Shown here: positions 8,269-17,816 of the stretch, piece by piece
How the letters are laid out: each line of letters starts with the position of its first letter
How positions within the stretch are numbered: position 1 is the stretch's first letter
Source: Chlamydiota bacterium
GTDB taxonomy: Bacteria > Chlamydiota > Chlamydiia > Chlamydiales > Rhabdochlamydiaceae
Length of the DNA: 47,235 bases
Reading direction: 5' to 3'
Assembly (NCBI GenBank): GCA_030916885.1
Contig: JAUPVT010000001.1
Coordinates: 1-47,235 of the forward strand
Program-made: the position numbers and the translations under genes
The notes under the pieces: model-generated
Databases searched by the model: none
The model's input: the letters and a program-made list of their open reading frames with translations, nothing else
Told to the model about the DNA's origin: nothing

Positions 8269-10389
8269 ATGCAATTTGACCATCAGGAAATAACTGTCTC
8301 TATTGAAGAAGGAAAAACCATAAAATTTGAAACAGGTATAGTAGCTCGCCAAGCAAATGGCTCTATTCTTTTAACTTGTGGAGAAACTGTTTTATTAAGC
8401 ACGGCTTGTCAAGCATCTAAACCTTCTGCAGAAACAGATTTTCTTCCTTTACGTATAGATTATCAGGAAAAATTTTCTTCTTCAGGAAAAACTTTAGGCG
8501 GTTTTATTAAACGTGAAGGACGTCCTACAGAAAGAGAAACCCTTATGAGTCGATTAATTGATAGACCTCTAAGGCCGCTGTTTGAAAAGGGATACTTTAA
8601 TGAAGTTCAAGTCCTCTCTTATGTATTATCATATGATGGAGTAAATGCACCTGATCCTTTAGCTATTTGTGCAGCTTCAGCAGCGCTTGTTATTTCTGAT
8701 ATTCCTTTAATTAAACCTATTGGAGCTGTGCGCGTTGGAATGATTGACGGAAAATTTATCATTAATCCAACTGTAGAAGAACAAAAATTCTCTAAATTAG
8801 ATCTGATGTTAGCTGGAACAGAAGAAGCTATCTTAATGATCGAAGGATATGCCGATTTTCTTACAGAAGAACAGGTTTTAGTGGCTATAGAAAAAGGACA
8901 TGCTACCATTAAAATCATTTGTCAAGCTCTAGTTAAGTGGCAAACACAGATTGGTAAACCCAAAAATCTTGGAGAGCTAAAGCTCTTATCTACAGATTTG
9001 ATTGATGATATGCGTGAGAAAATAAGTATTCATCTAAATACTGCGTTAAGGATTAAAGAAAAATCAGATAGAGATTCTACTATTAAAGCGCTATTTACAG
9101 AAATGCTTACCCAATATACTTCTGATAAAGATCTTATCTATTCAGAAGTGGAGATTAAAAGCGCATTTAAAAAAATTCAAGCTGAACTGCTACGTAAAAT
9201 GATTTTAGATGAAAACATACGCGCTGACGGTAGAAGAACAGATCAAGTTCGCGCTATTAATATTAAACCTTCTTTTTTACCACGCACACACGGCAGCGCC
9301 TTATTCACAAGGGGAGAAACCCAATCCTTATCTGTTTGCACGCTTGGCGGAGAAAATATGGCTCAACGCTCTGAAAATTTAGATGGTGAGCTGTCCAACC
9401 GTTTTTATTTACAATACTTTTTCCCTCCTTTTTCAGTTGGTGAAGTAGGACGCTTAGGAGCTCCTGGAAGACGAGAAATCGGTCATGGTAAATTAGCAGA
9501 ACGCTCCTTAGCAAAGACTATTCCTTCTATAGATGTATTCCCTTATGTTATTCGCTTAGAATCAAATATCACAGAATCCAATGGATCCTCTTCCATGGCG
9601 TCTGTTTGTGGATGTTGCCTAGCCTTAATGGATGCAGGTGTACCGATTAAAAGACCTATTGCAGGAATTGCTATGGGATTAATTTTAGAAGAGACAAAGT
9701 TTGCTATTCTCTCTGATATTCTTGGACTGGAAGATGCTTTAGGCGATATGGATTTTAAAATTGCAGGAGATATGGAAGGAATAACCGCTTTCCAACTCGA
9801 TATTAAAGTAGAAGGGATTACCATTGAGGTTATGCAAGCCGCACTAGCCCAGGCTAAGCAAGGAAGGCTTCACATTTTACACAAAATGCTAGAAGCATGT
9901 CCTAAATCTAAAGAAAATCTTTCCTCCTATGCTCCGCGTATTGAAACCGTCATGATTAAACCTTCAAAAATTGGAACGTTAATTGGACCAGCAGGTAAGC
10001 AAATTCGCGCCATTATTGAAGAAACCGGTGCACAAATCGATATTGATGACAGTGGCCGTGTTAGCATTGCATCCACTAATAGTGAATCGATGCTCCGAGC
10101 AAAAGAAATGATTCATAATCTAACAACTGATGTAGAGATTGGAAAAACTTATAAAGGGAAAGTGGTATCCATTGTTAATTTTGGTGCTTTTGTAGAGATT
10201 TATGGCAGAGAATGCCTCTGTCATATCTCTGAACTCTCTTATAGTAGAGTTCAAAATGTAGAAGACGTAGTAAAACTAGGCGATATCATTGAGGTTAAAG
10301 TCTTAGACATTAATGATCGTGGTCAAGTTAAACTCAGCCATAAGGCAACTCTTCCAACCCCTCAAAAAGATGCAGCACGCGGAGGTTAG
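8269..10389 (+). CDS. pnp: Polyribonucleotide nucleotidyltransferase (PNPase)
   Basis: 706 aa, full length. This is a phosphorolytic 3'-5' exoribonuclease and RNA-tailing enzyme that forms a trimer. There are two RNase PH-like domains: the first ends around residue 220 and the second covers about 310-545, with SNGSSSMASVCG, ILGLEDALGDMDFKIAG (the two catalytic aspartates) and GAPGRREIGHG. A KH domain follows (about 556-600, IGTLIGPAGKQIRAI) and a C-terminal S1 domain (about 622-692, VSIVNFGAFVEI). AAGGAG at 8253-8258 is the ribosome site. The start follows a striking leader hairpin, pointing to autoregulation. rpsO-pnp order is nearly universal. Confidence 0.98.
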   Translation: MQFDHQEITVSIEEGKTIKFETGIVARQANGSILLTCGETVLLSTACQASKPSAETDFLPLRIDYQEKFSSSGKTLGGFIKREGRPTERETLMSRLIDRPLRPLFEKGYFNEVQVLSYVLSYDGVNAPDPLAICAASAALVISDIPLIKPIGAVRVGMIDGKFIINPTVEEQKFSKLDLMLAGTEEAILMIEGYADFLTEEQVLVAIEKGHATIKIICQALVKWQTQIGKPKNLGELKLLSTDLIDDMREKISIHLNTALRIKEKSDRDSTIKALFTEMLTQYTSDKDLIYSEVEIKSAFKKIQAELLRKMILDENIRADGRRTDQVRAINIKPSFLPRTHGSALFTRGETQSLSVCTLGGENMAQRSENLDGELSNRFYLQYFFPPFSVGEVGRLGAPGRREIGHGKLAERSLAKTIPSIDVFPYVIRLESNITESNGSSSMASVCGCCLALMDAGVPIKRPIAGIAMGLILEETKFAILSDILGLEDALGDMDFKIAGDMEGITAFQLDIKVEGITIEVMQAALAQAKQGRLHILHKMLEACPKSKENLSSYAPRIETVMIKPSKIGTLIGPAGKQIRAIIEETGAQIDIDDSGRVSIASTNSESMLRAKEMIHNLTTDVEIGKTYKGKVVSIVNFGAFVEIYGRECLCHISELSYSRVQNVEDVVKLGDIIEVKVLDINDRGQVKLSHKATLPTPQKDAARGG

Positions 10390-10401
10390 GCTGAAGTTTT
10401 T

Positions 10402-11187
10402 TTAATAATTAAAATCGGAGTAATCGGTTTCACAAAACCGTTGATTCCGATTTAATTCATTAATCTTTTTCATATCTTCAGAATGTAAAAAGAAATCAAA
10501 TACATGAAAATTGTCTTGTAAGTGCTGTTTAGAAGAACCTTTAACCACTACTGCTATTTCTTTTTGAATTAGCCATTTCAAGATAATTTGTGCGGATGTT
10601 TTTTGGTATTTATCCCCTATCTTTTTAAATATTTCCTCTTGAACAAGATTTCCCTTACCCAAAGGACGATAAGCAATTAACCCGATCTTATGGTTTTGAC
10701 AAAATTGCCAAAGCTCTTTTTGATAAAGATACGGATGAAACTCCACTTGGTTGTAATCAATCCGAATATTATTATCTATCACATCTTGTAGATGATTTAT
10801 GGTAAAATTACTGACGCCAATATGATGAATCCTTCCCTGCTTTTTCAATTTCTCCATCTCTTTGAGAACTTTTACCATGGACTTTTTTCGATCAGGCCAG
10901 TGAATCAGAAATAAATCCAGATAATCCAATTGCAATTCTTGTAAAGCCAGATCACAGCTTTCTTCAGCATTTTTTTTGTCTAGAAAAAATTTAGAGGTAA
11001 TGAATAACTCTTCTCGATTAAATCCATGAATAGCCTTTGCAATATCTCGGTGATTTTTATAAATCAGCGCTGTATCAATATGATGATACCCTATTTCTAA
11101 GGCCATTTTTACCGTAGAAATACAAGACTTACCTGATAACTCCCATGTGCCTAAACCAATTAAAGGAACTTTTTCTTTTTTATCCAT
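10402..11187 (-). CDS. Aldo/keto reductase
   Basis: 261 aa. An NADPH-dependent TIM-barrel oxidoreductase acting on small aldehydes or ketones; the substrate cannot be read from sequence. The catalytic tetrad is present: D38 and Y43 (HIDTALIY), K66 (LFITSK) and H96 (LFLIHWPD). IGVSNF and the late cofactor region (VVVKGSSKQHLQDN) are also visible. It is a little shorter than usual (about 275), the N-terminal strands being trimmed. AGGAGAAGGG precedes the ATG. It lies downstream of a broken monooxygenase gene and convergent with pnp (12 bp apart), inside a region that separates pnp from ftsH, which are adjacent in Chlamydia. Probably horizontally acquired. Confidence 0.9.
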   Translation of the reverse strand: MDKKEKVPLIGLGTWELSGKSCISTVKMALEIGYHHIDTALIYKNHRDIAKAIHGFNREELFITSKFFLDKKNAEESCDLALQELQLDYLDLFLIHWPDRKKSMVKVLKEMEKLKKQGRIHHIGVSNFTINHLQDVIDNNIRIDYNQVEFHPYLYQKELWQFCQNHKIGLIAYRPLGKGNLVQEEIFKKIGDKYQKTSAQIILKWLIQKEIAVVVKGSSKQHLQDNFHVFDFFLHSEDMKKINELNRNQRFCETDYSDFNY

Positions 11188-11261
11188 TAACCCTTCTCCT
11201 AGCTTTTTATAATTAAATATATGCTATTCTTTCTTTTTGGAAAAACCCTAGATAAAATCCT

Positions 11262-12737
11262 TTAGCCTAAAAGACTACTAGAATAACCTAAGCTCTTACC
11301 AATACTATCCAGACTTAATGGAAAAATCTTTGCAAAATTATCGGGTCTAATCAAACACAGAGTTTCATCATGTATTAAGGAGGTTTCTTCATTTATAAGT
11401 TGAATTACCCGAAAAGTGAGACCTGAATCCGCTTGCATTTGTCTTGAAAATTGATGTAAAGCGGTGAGATTCTCCTCTGAGTTCGTATTAACTAATAAAG
11501 AAAACCCCAAGTTTTTCCGAACTAAACGAGAATTTTCTTTCAATTTATTTATAGAAAAAAATGTATCAACCCTTACAAAAGAAGAACCGCTTGCAGCTTG
11601 CTTATAAACCTGCATTTCTTTTTTAACAAATTCTTTTGCAGAAGAGATTATTATTTCAGACTCTGCCTTTTTTTGATTTGAATCGGCTTGAATTTGTAGA
11701 GCATTCTCAATTCTTTCTCTAGAAAAATCATCCAATATTACTCTATTAAAAATTTTTTTTTGCACTAAATTTAAACGCCAAGCAAGAGAAAATGCATCTT
11801 CAATAGCCGTATTCAATCCATATCCTCCTGCTGGAAAAAACACATGCGCGGCATCTCCAATGAGAAAAACCCTTCTATCCTTGATACAAGTAGCGATTCT
11901 AGATGCTGTATGATAAAAGCTGACCCCTCTAATTGTTTGCGGATCAATTTCAATATCAGATCTTTCTTGTACTACAGTAGCAAGTTGCTTATAAAGATTA
12001 GATTTATGTAACTGAATCCAAGAGTCTGAAACTCTTCCGGAAAATTTGTATATGTCTTCTGGCAAGGGAACAACAACCAAACGATCTAATCCTTTTGTAA
12101 ACATAGCCATCTCATTTTTTATATAAAATGAAGTAATGACTTTTGCATCAAAAGTGAATGAAATCTCAGGAGTGGTTACTCCTTTAAAAGAAATACCCAT
12201 TTCTTTCCGAACAGTACTCTTTGCTCCATCAGCAGCTACTAAAAACCTTGCAGAAATTAAGTCCATAACTCCTGTTACCACATCTTGAACAGTAGCTGTA
12301 ATCGAATCTTCACTTTGCTCAAAACTAACAAGTTTTTTTCCCCATCTGATCTCTTTATTTGAACTTGTCAAATTATTTTGAAGAATTTCCTCTAAAATAG
12401 ATTGATCTATTGAAATATTTTTATCATTAAGGTCTCTTCCTTGTTCAAAAACAATCTTTTGAACAAGCTTGCCCTCTACATACAGATTATTTCCGTTAAG
12501 TTTGATGGAGCGCTTAGTAATTTTATCTATCAGACCTAATTTATCCAGTAACTTGAGTGTGCTTTTATGCACCCCAGTTGCTTTACTTAAATCTGAAGGA
12601 AAGGTTCGTTATTCAATTAAACAAAACCTATTTTGGTATAGCTGTAAGAGGTTTGCCATTACTAATCCTGCCGGCCCTCCCCCAACGACTAGTGCCAAAG
12701 GAAGCTCATTTGGATTGCATGCTGAAATGCTTGTCAT
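11262..12737 (-). pseudogene. FAD-dependent aromatic-type monooxygenase, interrupted by one in-frame stop
   Basis: The frame from ATG 12737 to 11262 would give 491 codons of a PheA/UbiH-like flavin monooxygenase (FAD_binding_3). The N-terminal Rossmann motif LVVGGGPAGLVMANLL is intact, then codon 43 is TAA at 12611-12609. The same frame continues without a gap (RTFPSDLSKATGVHKSTL) through the FAD motif LIGDAAHVFFPAGGYGLNTA to a thioredoxin-like C-terminal region (LCLIRPDN). Translation from GTG 12572 would give 436 aa without the dinucleotide-binding N-terminus, so probably inactive. It follows the VOC gene by 17 nt. Either a very recent pseudogene or a base-call error; a single AAA to TAA change explains it. 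Confidence 0.85.
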
Positions 12738-12754
12738 ATTAATAACTCTTTTAT

Positions 12755-13372
12755 TTAAGAAGTTGCTATGATTTTCATTTGGCGTCCATCTGGATCATTT
12801 ATTAACATGTGAGAATTATCTAAAGAAATTGTCTTAAATTGGGTTTTTTTTAGTTGTTCAAGAATAGCATTCAAATCGGGTACCTGATAAATAAATTCCA
12901 TTCCTCCTAAAGGAACCTTCCGTTCTGGATAGATTTCTGTAAAAGGCCCTATCCAATCAATACTATAATGCTTAGAACCTTTACCATGTTGTTCTTCTTG
13001 GCATTTCTTATAGTTAGAATAAAACTGTTTAGTCTTTTCGATAGAAGGCGATCTCAATATGACAATTAAACCTGGAGGAAGAGAAATTGATCGGATAAAA
13101 AGGTCACTGTTTACTGAACAAAAATGAATGGGGTGGGAGTCAGGATCTTGGATTTCATTTAACTCTTTCTCTCCCACAAAGGCAAACCCAGCCTGAGCTG
13201 TATCAGATGGTAGGATTGCTATATGTATTCTCCCTGAGATGGGATCTACACTGTTAGATATAAGAGAATTAATTGCAGTATAGTATGCCCTCGTAGCTTC
13301 GGGCTTTGGAGTTTTCAAAAGAAGACAGACTTGCGGTAGTTGAGCTCCTATATTACAAGAAATAACTGACAT
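12755..13372 (-). CDS. VOC (glyoxalase-fold) family protein
   Basis: 205 aa. The C-terminal half reads like one vicinal-oxygen-chelate module: GMEFIYQVPDLNAILEQL, then LINDPDGRQMKIIA, where family members end with DPDGN. The first half (PQVCLLLKTPKPEATRAYY, PPGLIVILRSPSIEKTKQFY) looks like one or two further beta-alpha-beta modules. Such proteins are glyoxalases, dioxygenases or resistance proteins; activity cannot be assigned and metal ligands are not obvious. First gene of the leftward VOC / monooxygenase / aldo-keto reductase set, which looks like one small oxidative pathway. Confidence 0.65.
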   Translation of the reverse strand: MSVISCNIGAQLPQVCLLLKTPKPEATRAYYTAINSLISNSVDPISGRIHIAILPSDTAQAGFAFVGEKELNEIQDPDSHPIHFCSVNSDLFIRSISLPPGLIVILRSPSIEKTKQFYSNYKKCQEEQHGKGSKHYSIDWIGPFTEIYPERKVPLGGMEFIYQVPDLNAILEQLKKTQFKTISLDNSHMLINDPDGRQMKIIATS

Positions 13373-13414
13373 AAAGATCTCTTTTAAGTTTGGAACAAAA
13401 AAATTAACGGATTT

Positions 13415-13420
13415 ATTATA
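13415..13420 (-). promoter_or_regulatory. Candidate -10 box of the VOC-monooxygenase-reductase operon
   Basis: A perfect TATAAT on the minus strand about 43 bp before the VOC start. The element 17 bp upstream (TTAATT) is a poor -35, so this is only suggestive. Confidence 0.35.
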
Positions 13421-13725
13421 GCTCTAGTAAATATTTTAATTAAAAACCTTATCAATTAATAGACTTCTTGCCTAATTAAATTTTTTGCTACATTTCTTTC
13501 CAAAAAGGAGAGAAATAAAAAAACACTTAGAACTTCGATTATTGATTAAAATTAGGAAGTTCTCGCTGCCAGAAAAAAAGCCCTTCTTAAGAGTGCTGTG
13601 AAATCAGATATATGGTCCATTTTGCAAAGGAGTGACTGATTTTGCAATTGAGCAACAGATTAAACATGGGTTGAATAAAATGAATAAGTTCTAGTTCTAA
13701 AGAATGTAGATAGATGAATACATCT
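13421..13725. other. About 300 bp with no recognised gene
   Basis: AT-rich spacer between the accessory insert and ftsH. Short open stretches occur, e.g. one reading DFAIEQQIKHGLNKMNKF near 13630-13690 on the plus strand, too short to call. No tRNA-like or repeat structure was seen. It may be debris from the insertion that split pnp from ftsH. Confidence 0.5.
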
Positions 13726-13758
13726 AATAAGAAAAGAGCTCTTTTTATAAGAGCTCTT
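13726..13758 (-). terminator. Rho-independent terminator after ftsH
   Basis: Read leftward, AAGAGCTC and GAGCTCTT (13751-13758 and 13734-13741) form an 8-bp stem with a 9-nt loop, followed by TTTTCTTATT. It lies 9 bp past the ftsH stop. Confidence 0.7.
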
Positions 13759-13767
13759 CAAAAAGAT

Positions 13768-16506
13768 TTAAATCTGCTGGGAAGAAGGACTATCACTAAT
13801 CGGGAAGGTCCGATCAGAGGATGTTTGTGGAGGAGAAGGGGCTTTTTTCTGCTGCTTTTCTTCTTCTAGACTTTGTTTCTTTTTCTCGATGTCAAAAGTT
13901 CCATCAATAAGAGATCTGGCTTCCTCACCGCTTAAGGTTTCATATTCTACTAAAGCTTCTGCTAGCCTTTGTAAACCATCTCGCTTTTCTGAAATAATCT
14001 GTGTTGCTTTTTCATTTGCTTCGTGAAGAATCTTTTTTACTTCTTCATCAATAGCTTCTGCTGTTGCTTCAGAATAGCTCTTTTCATGATAGTTAGGCAC
14101 ACCTATATACTGCCCATTATCAGATCCTTCGTCATAGGCAACAGTACCTAATTTCTCATTCATTCCCCATGCGCATACCATACGACGAGCAAGTTTTGTG
14201 GCTTGGGAAATATCCATCTGCGCCCCACTTGAGATATCTCCAATAAAGATCTCTTCCGCGATACGGCCTCCCATCAGCACAGCAAGTTCATCAAGAAGTT
14301 CTTTTTTCCAATAGCTTAATTTATTCTTCTTTGGCATAAAGTGCGTAGCACCAAGAGACAAACCCCTAGGAATAATGGTAACTTTGTCTACAGGATCTGA
14401 GTGTTTGACGAAAAGAGCAACTGCAGTATGTCCTGCTTCATGATAGGCTGTGGTTTTCTTTTCATTTTGAGAAATTTCCAAGCTTCTGCGTTCTTTTCCA
14501 TACCGTACCTTATCACAAGCTTCCGCTGCATCAGCTGCTGTCACTGCATAACGACCTTTACGCGCTGACAATAACGCTGCTTCATTCAAAATATTTGCTA
14601 GATCAGCACCTGATGAGCCTGGTGTATTACGAGCGATATTCATCAGATCTACAGTAGGGTCCAATTTAATTTTACGGGCATGAACCTTTAAAATTTCATA
14701 TCTGCCTTTAATATCAGGAAGATCGATTACAATCCTTCGGTCAAACCGACCGGGGCGCAATAGTGCTTTATCTAGTACATCCGGGCGATTAGTTGCAGCA
14801 ATTAAAATGACCCCTTCATTTGTATCAAATCCATCCATTTCTACAAGAAGCTGATTGAGTGTTTGTTCCCTTTCATCATGCCCTCCTCCAATTCCAGAGC
14901 CACGATGACGCCCTACAGCATCAATTTCATCAATAAAAATAATACAAGGAGCACTTTTTTTAGCTTGATCGAAGAGATCTCGAATACGGCTTGCACCTAC
15001 ACCAACAAACATTTCTACAAAATCAGAACCTGAGATAAAGAAAAAAGGACGATCGGCTTCTCCTGCAACAGCTTTAGCTATTAAAGTTTTACCCGTTCCT
15101 GGAGCTCCTACCATTAAAACACCTTTAGGAATACGCGCTCCTAAGGCGGTAAATTTTCCGGGTTCTTTCAAAAAATCAACAATCTCTTGTAATTCTTCTT
15201 TAGCCTCTTCACAGCCAGCTACATCTTTAAAAGTAAATTTATTCTTGTCTTTAGTTAAAAGACGAGCAGGTGACTTACCAAAATTCATGGCATTTGTTCC
15301 TACTCCTTTCATTTGACGAGAAAAGACGAAATACAATACAGCAACAACCAGAACTACCGGTAGAATCGTTAGAATGTAGCTAAAGTAATTAGGAGAGGGT
15401 TCCTCGCTTTTAAATGTTTTTTCCAATACAAGATTACGAGGTTGGTCTGGAGCTTTAAATACAGACCCCTTATTCACACCAAAGTTATCCCATTCCTGTT
15501 TGGCTTGAGAGAACCAATGGGCATATATTTCAGGATCTTGCTTTTCTAACATTCGAGTAGACAACTCTTGGTTATTAAAATACCAAGTGACATTTGCAAC
15601 GTTTTGCTTAGATTTTTCAAACTGTGCCTCATTTTTCTCTAATAGAGAAAGCACACTCGCATATTCTTCTAACTGATTCTTATAGTTACGTACACTTCTT
15701 AATTGCAATAAACGTACATTTTGTTGCTCTTGGTTAAGTTCTGAAACTAGTTGATCTAATGAAGTAAGAGCACTTCGATAAATGGAAACCTGCTCTTGCG
15801 GGGTTAAAGAAGAAGCCTGATTTACTTCTTCATAAAGCTCTTTAAGCTGCTGTTTCATCATTTCGTTACCAATACCAAGAGACGGAGAGCGAAATCTCTC
15901 AATTAAGGTTAGTAAATCCTTACCAAAAGTAGCGGTTTCTGTGGGATTTGCTTCTCGAGAGAGCACTGGAAACGTTTTTTCTAGGTCATTAAGGCTTATT
16001 AGGCCTTGACTGGAAACAGATTGAATAACAATGCTATGATTTTCACTGGGAGTATTATAAATGGGATCTATGACAATATATCCCTCTTTAGAGACCGGTT
16101 GTCCACTTAAACGAAGTAATAGTTCCGCCGATTCCTCTACTAATTTTTTTGACTGACTAATTCCAGAAGCAAGTTCTTCTTTTTTGCCGCTAAGTTCATG
16201 ATTTAAGTAAAGAAGTTCAAGATAGCGATAATGACTTTTTGCTTCATCACTTTGTTTCTCTTTAAACCTTCCAGTAAAGGTTACTAAATTATCATTTAAT
16301 GCTGCTTTGCGGCTCTCATCTTTTTGGATCAAATCCAAATTCACAAGATGCTCTACCTGATAACTAAAAGAAACCTTAGCGGCTTTATCATCCTGTAAAT
16401 TTTGAACAGTCAAAATCACCAAGACGGCTGCTAATAGCAAAATGAAAAAGCCCCCTGGCAAGCCTTTTTTAGGACTAGATTCTGGTTTTAAATTGTCATT
16501 ATTCAT
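13768..16506 (-). CDS. ftsH: ATP-dependent zinc metalloprotease FtsH, long chlamydial form
   Basis: 912 aa, far longer than the about 610-650 of most FtsH. A membrane-anchored AAA+ protease that degrades misfolded membrane proteins and regulators such as LpxC in other bacteria. TM1 is at about 18-36. Then comes a very long periplasmic part (about 37-370, rich in predicted coiled coil), TM2 at about 374-398, an AAA domain with Walker A GAPGTGKT (about 467) and [12 protein letters not shown], the second region of homology, and the zinc site HEAGH at 689-693. The C-terminal tail is Pro/Ser/Gln-rich. The long insert is, as I recall, shared by Chlamydia FtsH (about 913 aa). Weak RBS; tilS lies upstream by 253 bp. 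Confidence 0.97.
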   Translation of the reverse strand: MNNDNLKPESSPKKGLPGGFFILLLAAVLVILTVQNLQDDKAAKVSFSYQVEHLVNLDLIQKDESRKAALNDNLVTFTGRFKEKQSDEAKSHYRYLELLYLNHELSGKKEELASGISQSKKLVEESAELLLRLSGQPVSKEGYIVIDPIYNTPSENHSIVIQSVSSQGLISLNDLEKTFPVLSREANPTETATFGKDLLTLIERFRSPSLGIGNEMMKQQLKELYEEVNQASSLTPQEQVSIYRSALTSLDQLVSELNQEQQNVRLLQLRSVRNYKNQLEEYASVLSLLEKNEAQFEKSKQNVANVTWYFNNQELSTRMLEKQDPEIYAHWFSQAKQEWDNFGVNKGSVFKAPDQPRNLVLEKTFKSEEPSPNYFSYILTILPVVLVVAVLYFVFSRQMKGVGTNAMNFGKSPARLLTKDKNKFTFKDVAGCEEAKEELQEIVDFLKEPGKFTALGARIPKGVLMVGAPGTGKTLIAKAVAGEADRPFFFISGSDFVEMFVGVGASRIRDLFDQAKKSAPCIIFIDEIDAVGRHRGSGIGGGHDEREQTLNQLLVEMDGFDTNEGVILIAATNRPDVLDKALLRPGRFDRRIVIDLPDIKGRYEILKVHARKIKLDPTVDLMNIARNTPGSSGADLANILNEAALLSARKGRYAVTAADAAEACDKVRYGKERRSLEISQNEKKTTAYHEAGHTAVALFVKHSDPVDKVTIIPRGLSLGATHFMPKKNKLSYWKKELLDELAVLMGGRIAEEIFIGDISSGAQMDISQATKLARRMVCAWGMNEKLGTVAYDEGSDNGQYIGVPNYHEKSYSEATAEAIDEEVKKILHEANEKATQIISEKRDGLQRLAEALVEYETLSGEEARSLIDGTFDIEKKKQSLEEEKQQKKAPSPPQTSSDRTFPISDSPSSQQI

Positions 16507-16759
16507 AATAGTTAAACACTCTCTTGGATTAAAAGATTAAACCACTCAATCTCGATTAAAGTAAAGCTGTTTCTATCCTTTAGTTTTACAATCAAATCAT
16601 TGAGAGCAAGCATATTCCACTCTAAGCAAGAAAACTTACAAGATGGAGTTTTTTCACATCTTAGCAAAAAGAAAATTATTTTTTCTTTACTTTTCAAACT
16701 ACTTTGTTTGAATTATATGAATCTAAATGATTTATAATCATATAATAAATATTAAACTG

Positions 16760-17746
16760 CTATTTTTTTATATTATTTTTTATTAAAATAAGCCTTCCCA
16801 AATCAATTTTTAATAGTTTGTTCTTATAAAGAAGCTCTTTAGTCTTATTTTTTACAAGGCATTCCATGATTATATCCATAAGAGAACTAGGTAATATCAC
16901 TTTTTGTATTCGCAACCATTGTTTAATAGCATAATATAGCTCCACTTTATCTAAAGGTAAAAAAGGATTTAAATCCCATTCTATCTTGATATCATCTTCT
17001 TTTTGCATTGTGAATAGAATAAGATTTTTTTGATAAAAATATCTATCTAGTTCTTGTGCTTGTCTTCCTAATTTGCAAAGATTTCCAGCAATTTCCTTAC
17101 CAAAAAGGCGACTTAGTTCTGGAAAGATCTCTTTACGCATCCTTGCTCTTAAAAACTGTGAGTTCTCATTTGTGGGATCTTCTATAGGAACAAGAGCTTT
17201 TTTTTCCAACCAAGCACGAAGTATCTTTTTAGAAACAGGGAGTAAAGGTCGCCAAATACGCATTTCTTCTAATCTCATATCTAGTTGCATTCCACGAAGT
17301 GAAGTAAGGTGAGCTCCTTCACATATTCTTTTTAAAACAACCTCGGCTTGATCCTCTGCATGATGAGCTAGCAAAAGAGCTTGACAACCTAATTTTTGGT
17401 AAAGCTCCTTAAAAAAGTGCAGTCTTTTCTCTCTACCTTGTTGTTCTAGATTTTTTTTTTCAAAATCTTCAAAATGTAAAACTTTTAAGTGAAAATGTAA
17501 CCCAAGCCCTTCTACTTCTTTTTGTAGCACTTTAGCTTGTTTACTGCTCTCGTCTCGCCATCCATGATCAATATGTGCCACATATAGAGGGAATTTGAAT
17601 AGCAAAGAACACTCTAAGCTTAAGTAAAGCAAAGATTTAGAATCGCATCCTCCTGAATAACCAATTAAAATCGGCTGACTAGATACGTTTTTTGATTTTA
17701 GAAAATCTTTTATCGTTTTAAGCAACGGATCTCTTATCTTTAACAT
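16760..17746 (-). CDS. tilS: tRNA(Ile)-lysidine synthase
   Basis: 328 aa. It modifies C34 of tRNA-Ile(CAU) to lysidine, changing its codon from AUG to AUA, and is essential. The PP-loop ATP pyrophosphatase motif SGGCDS is at 31-36 within LIGYSGGCDSKSLL. HIDHGWRDES and LLAHHAEDQAEVVL are the next TilS signatures. The C-terminal extension is short, as in other chlamydial TilS. It is divergent from lptF (70 bp) and upstream of ftsH, the Chlamydia order. Confidence 0.94.
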   Translation of the reverse strand: MLKIRDPLLKTIKDFLKSKNVSSQPILIGYSGGCDSKSLLYLSLECSLLFKFPLYVAHIDHGWRDESSKQAKVLQKEVEGLGLHFHLKVLHFEDFEKKNLEQQGREKRLHFFKELYQKLGCQALLLAHHAEDQAEVVLKRICEGAHLTSLRGMQLDMRLEEMRIWRPLLPVSKKILRAWLEKKALVPIEDPTNENSQFLRARMRKEIFPELSRLFGKEIAGNLCKLGRQAQELDRYFYQKNLILFTMQKEDDIKIEWDLNPFLPLDKVELYYAIKQWLRIQKVILPSSLMDIIMECLVKNKTKELLYKNKLLKIDLGRLILIKNNIKK

Positions 17747-17816
17747 TTTCCTCTTTTTGAAATATTTCGCAATCCCCTAGAATGACTTCTGCCTTTTAAT
17801 CCATTATTTTACGCTT

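Noticed and set aside
8619-9824. Minus-strand open frames within pnp
   Set aside because: Antisense shadows of conserved PNPase codons; no RBS or recognisable domain.
16512-16697. 61-aa minus-strand frame between tilS and ftsH
   Set aside because: TTG start, no ribosome site, odd composition, and I know of no gene at this place in Chlamydia. More likely part of the ftsH leader.
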